From: Bolinopsis microptera
Lineage: Eukaryota > Ctenophora > Tentaculata > Lobata > Bolinopsidae
Length of the DNA stretch: 64,000 bases
Assembly: GCF_026151205.1 (NCBI RefSeq)
Contig: NC_087074.1
Span: 17,644,712 to 17,708,711 of the forward strand
Direction of reading: 5' to 3'
Shown here one piece after another: positions 60,408-64,000 of this stretch (its first letter is position 1; every line of letters begins with the position of its first letter). The translations under genes and the position numbers were made by a program. Below the pieces are notes generated by a model, which saw nothing but the letters and a program-made list of their open reading frames with translations, had not been told where the DNA came from and did not search any database.

Positions 60408-61185
60408 TATTTAACAAATTCTATCAAGAACGAGAGTTCAAAGTTCAAAGTTCAAACAGTCGGCTAGATTTTGGATTGTAGGATCTACCATCGGACACTT
60501 GGCTATAGGGTTGGGAAGTGTAGGATACACGCGAACGGTTGATAATAAAGAGAGAAGTGTAGGATACACGCGAACAGTTGATAATGAAGAGAGAAGTGTA
60601 GGATACACTGAGCCGGCTTGGGTAGAGAAGAGTAGGACACAAGCCCCAAGAATTGGCTATAGAGTTGTGAAGTGTAGGATACACTCGAACTTTTGTCTTG
60701 AGTAGAATAGTGTGGGATACGTTCGGACAGTTTGCTTTGATGCGGAGTGTGATGGTGAAGGAGGGGAGGGACTCGAACAATTTACTCATGGTTGTACCTC
60801 TGGCAATCATAAGTCATTTTCTGGGATATCGGTTTATGATAGAGAGGGCTAATGTTACATTTTAAATTTAGCGTCCTTGGGACAAAGGTCGTGAAATGAA
60901 TTTTTGGGACTCAAAGTGATTACATATCTTGTGACTCATGGTCTTGTTAAGATCATAAAGCATGGCAGGCTTGGATAATGACAGCAAATCATCGCATCGT
61001 CAATATTAGTTGGATTGTGGGCCGTGGTCGGCATTATCATAATATATGATTATCATATTGACCACCAACACACAATAATTTACTGTCCATTTGTCACCAT
61101 GGTGATATGGTGTTCACTAAGTGCGATATATTGGTAGGGAAGAATCTCTAACGTGATTATAAGGCTTATAATCCATTTGCATCAT
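60408..61185. other. Spacer with GTGTAGGATACAC repeats
   Basis: Between 60515 and 60600 a 39-bp unit (GAAGTGTAGGATACACGCGA plus 19 bases) is repeated about 2.5 times. The motif GTGTAGGATACAC recurs near 60672, and in degenerate form (GTGTGGGATAC) near 60708. Its ends are inverted repeats. No gene seen. Confidence 0.6.
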
Positions 61186-61640
61186 CCAGCCAGCATATAT
61201 CACAGCGTCCTCCAGCCTGCAGCATATCACAGCGTCCTCCAGCCTGCAGCATATCACAGCGTCCTCCAGCCTGCATATCACAGCGTCCTCCAGCCAGCAT
61301 ATCACAGCGTCCTCCAGCCTGCATATCACAGCGTCCTCCAGCCTGCAGCATATCACAGCGTCCTCCAGCCTGCATATCACAGCGTCCTCCAGCCTGCATA
61401 TCACAGCGTCCTCCAGCCAGCAGCATATCACAGCGTCCTCCAGCCAGCATATCACAGCGTCCTCCAGCCTGCAGCATATCACAGCGTCCTCCAGCCTGCA
61501 GCATATCACAGCGTCCTCCAGCCTGCAGCATATCACAGCGTCCTCCAGCCTGCATATCACAGCGTCCTCCAGCCAGCATATCACAGCGTCCTCCAGCCTG
61601 CAGCATATCACAGCGTCCTCCAGCCAGCATATCACAGCGT
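61186..61640. repeat. 24/27-bp minisatellite, 18 copies
   Basis: Units of ATATCACAGCGTCCTCCAGC plus CTGC or CAGC, with or without an extra GCA, give a mix of 24- and 27-bp repeats. Because all lengths are codon multiples, long frames are open on both strands (for example repeats of YHSVLQPA on +). They have no start context or splice partners, so I treat them as artefacts. Confidence 0.92.
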
Positions 61641-63050
61641 CGACTCTTTCATTGCTGCTTTGCTACTACGCTCCGATATTACTTCCTCTCAAATGATTAT
61701 TAGACAGGAACATTGTTAAGTGTCATCCTCTAAGTCCAATCAGAAAATCGAGGAAATGGTTAACTTTTAACCTCTCCCTGCTTGTCCTTGACGTTTTTAA
61801 TCAAGATTTGCACAATTTGGATGGGCTCCAATTGTGAGATTAATGAGTAGTTGACTTCTCGAATTACGATCAGTCGCTTTGAATTTGAAACTTCCCTCCT
61901 TCTGTCAAATTTTGACATAACGGGGAAATTCTCTTATAAAATTCTCATAGCACGCATATTAATTTCCTTGATAGCTCACTAAACAGAATCCATGGTGATG
62001 TTTTGCTCTGTCACTAGCATTCTTGTAAGTATAAATATTGTACAATATGAGCGTATCACAAAGCTGTCGATAAGGACCACAATTTCAGTAGTTGCTTATA
62101 CTCTCAGGCTTGCCATTGATAAGTCATAACTTTAGTATGACGTATATAATATCCTCGGTCTGTGATTCCCCGTAATGAGTGCTACTATTTGTAACCTGAG
62201 TTTGTAACTTTTAGTTTGTAAATATTGTTTAGTTACTGCAGCTCATCGTAGTTTCTGTTTGGAGTCAGGTAAGCATTGTTCTGTATCTTGTACGAGCCAA
62301 TGCCAGTTCTTGGTGGTATCTATTTGGTCGTTGTTAAAGATCATATGAACTTACTGAACTTGGTTAACATCGCTTTACAGTTGAGACAGGAAAATAGCCT
62401 GTGTAGTTACTAGATAAACTCTTGTCTCGAAGGTGATTAACTTAAGCTACAGAATTGAGCCATTTATATCTTTGTTCTTCGTGAGATTTGCTATGTTTTA
62501 TAAGTTTGATAGGTTTTAAATGTAACATTCTCTGTTATAGGTTAAATAAGATCGTGATCCGTGGAGCTCACATGTTCAAATATGCGTGGAGAAACCAATT
62601 TTACCAGTCACCAGTCACCAGGGTACATGGTTAATTGTAACAATCTCGCACAGGGCGGCACCAGATGTCCCATTTGATTTTGACAGATTATTTATTAATC
62701 ATTCGACATTATACTATGTTTTATATTTCAGTATTACACCTGGTTTTATAACTTTATAACAGCCAAAACATCATCTTGTAGATTTCACGACTGTGCTGCT
62801 AGATCTAAAGTGACGCTTAAAACAAACTCAATGTTTTTAGTAAATTGGTCAATGCTAGCATTGAAAAATAAAATCTCCATCGTACACTGAAAACTATTTA
62901 CGCCACAAACTCTTCATTTGGTGGCGAAACACTTTATTTCTAGCATTTTATTCTGTCATATCCTGAAAATTACATTTACATGTAACATGATATGCAGCAC
63001 CGTAACCATATTAATATTGAACAATCAGAATTGATCCAGTCTAACACTGC
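61641..63050. other. Intergenic, no gene seen
   Basis: AT-rich sequence without exon-like frames or recognisable RNA genes. Confidence 0.4.
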
Positions 63051-63180
63051 CCACCAGCTGTCTAACCTACACTACATTCAGTAATTCAGCTACACTACAC
63101 TACACTACACTACACTCAGCTACACTCAGCTACACTACACTACACCAGCTGTCTAACCTACACTACACTCAGTAATTCAG
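63051..63180. repeat. CTACA-type satellite and short duplication
   Basis: Tandem CTACACTA runs are framed by two copies of CCAGCTGTCTAACCTACACT (about 63054 and 63145), each followed by CAGTAATTCAG. Confidence 0.8.
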
Positions 63181-64000
63181 GCCGCTCTCTTTCTATATCA
63201 CTGAAGTCATACCACATTGTCCTGTTGCAATAGTGCTTTTGTAGATTGATGGATTGTTCTTTGATGCTATCCCACCATGTTTTAGTCTCTATTAGAAAGT
63301 CTATTCAGACTAAACTATTTTCTGAATATTTTCTCCAATGTTTTACAAAACATTATATATTTATGTTTACAACTAGTAAATTATGATTAGTAATTAACGC
63401 AGGAAGTTGTGGAGAAATTACTTCGTTAACTTCGACTTAAAGCTATTAAAGGAGTCCATAATCCTCAATTAATGTAATAAAACTACATTTATTAAAGATA
63501 ATGGACCCCTTGGACGGCTTAGGCCTAATTAACAGGGTATATTCTGCACGACTTCCCGGGGCTTGGCTGCATATGTTTTATTTGCTGCGAACAGAAATAA
63601 ATTAAAACACATCACACACTAAATATTCTTAATCGTTATTAATATCAATATATTTTGTTGCTATAGAAAACATTATGCCCGCTTGTTTCATCTGATCGTT
63701 CACCTTCGATTCCACAGAAACGATTATACGATTCAAATAAGCACAGCACGATCAGGAGACGATCAATATTATTAATTTTCGAAAGGTCCAAACAAATATC
63801 GTGATCGATCAACTGATTAGTCGGCTTTATTTGGAGCTAATACCGTTTAGATATTCATGGATCTGATCTTAATTTCCGAGCATTTGTCTGGTCATTTTTC
63901 CACACCACCGAGTATTAACACGTACACGTGTTTCTCATCTTGTAAAATGACATTATAACGATGTGTAGGTGTGGCTAATTTTGGAAAAAAATACTGAGCC
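63181..64000. other. Intergenic end of window
   Basis: AT-rich, no supported feature. Confidence 0.4.

Noticed and set aside
61117-61719. Frames of 154-188 aa (YHSVLQPA, RLEDAVICC, GGRCDMLQA)
   Set aside because: Products of the 24/27-bp minisatellite on both strands without splice or start context.
1-64000. tRNA, rRNA or CRISPR features
   Set aside because: No convincing A-box/B-box pair or rRNA segment was seen. The tandem arrays have no unique spacers, so they are not CRISPR.

Overview
This window is animal (metazoan) nuclear DNA, not bacterial or viral. Genes are split into many exons with canonical GT-AG introns. The proteins include a homeodomain factor, a linker histone, a calponin-homology/LIM protein, an SLC45-type carrier and a secreted Spondin_N-VWC-Ig protein. 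The DNA is AT-rich, has small introns (about 80 to 700 bp), many minisatellites, long poly-G/poly-C tracts and short inverted-repeat transposons. This suits a marine invertebrate, possibly an early-branching one, but I cannot place the species.

Layout. 1-7.4 kb is repeat-rich: two 100-bp direct repeats, a dead LINE-type reverse-transcriptase tail, and three adjacent inverted-repeat elements with poly-G ends, two of them a recent tandem copy. 7.4-9.6 kb (+) is a six-exon NADPH-dependent FMN reductase-like gene followed by a 14-copy CACGTG minisatellite. 10.4-11.2 kb (-) is a small unrecognised gene. 11.2-18.9 kb has no gene that I can support. 18.9-20.5 kb (-) is a four-exon linker histone H1, divergent from an SLC45-family transporter (21.5-25.2 kb, +). 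26.1-34.4 kb (-) is a 13-exon gene for a 1273-aa CH-LIM protein, convergent with SLC45 and divergent from a possible 73-aa gene (34.7-35.1 kb, +). 35-48.9 kb is mostly empty apart from one unexplained open frame near 40 kb. 48.9-52.8 kb (+) is the Spondin_N-VWC-Ig gene. 55.1-58.6 kb (+) is a ten-exon homeobox gene. 59-64 kb holds repeats.

I rebuilt the exon chains by hand; every multi-exon model closes in frame (292, 150, 349, 547, 1273, 73, 408 and 557 aa). There is no operon logic; each gene appears to stand alone.

The most striking signal is that minisatellites have grown directly on gene-processing signals. In the SLC45 gene a 21-bp array copies the 5' splice donor 21 times, in frame. 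In the spondin gene a 34-bp array copies the 3' splice acceptor 9 times, and only the last copy gives a full-length protein. A 17-bp array begins at that same gene's stop codon and repeats it five times. Such arrays could make splicing depend on repeat copy number.
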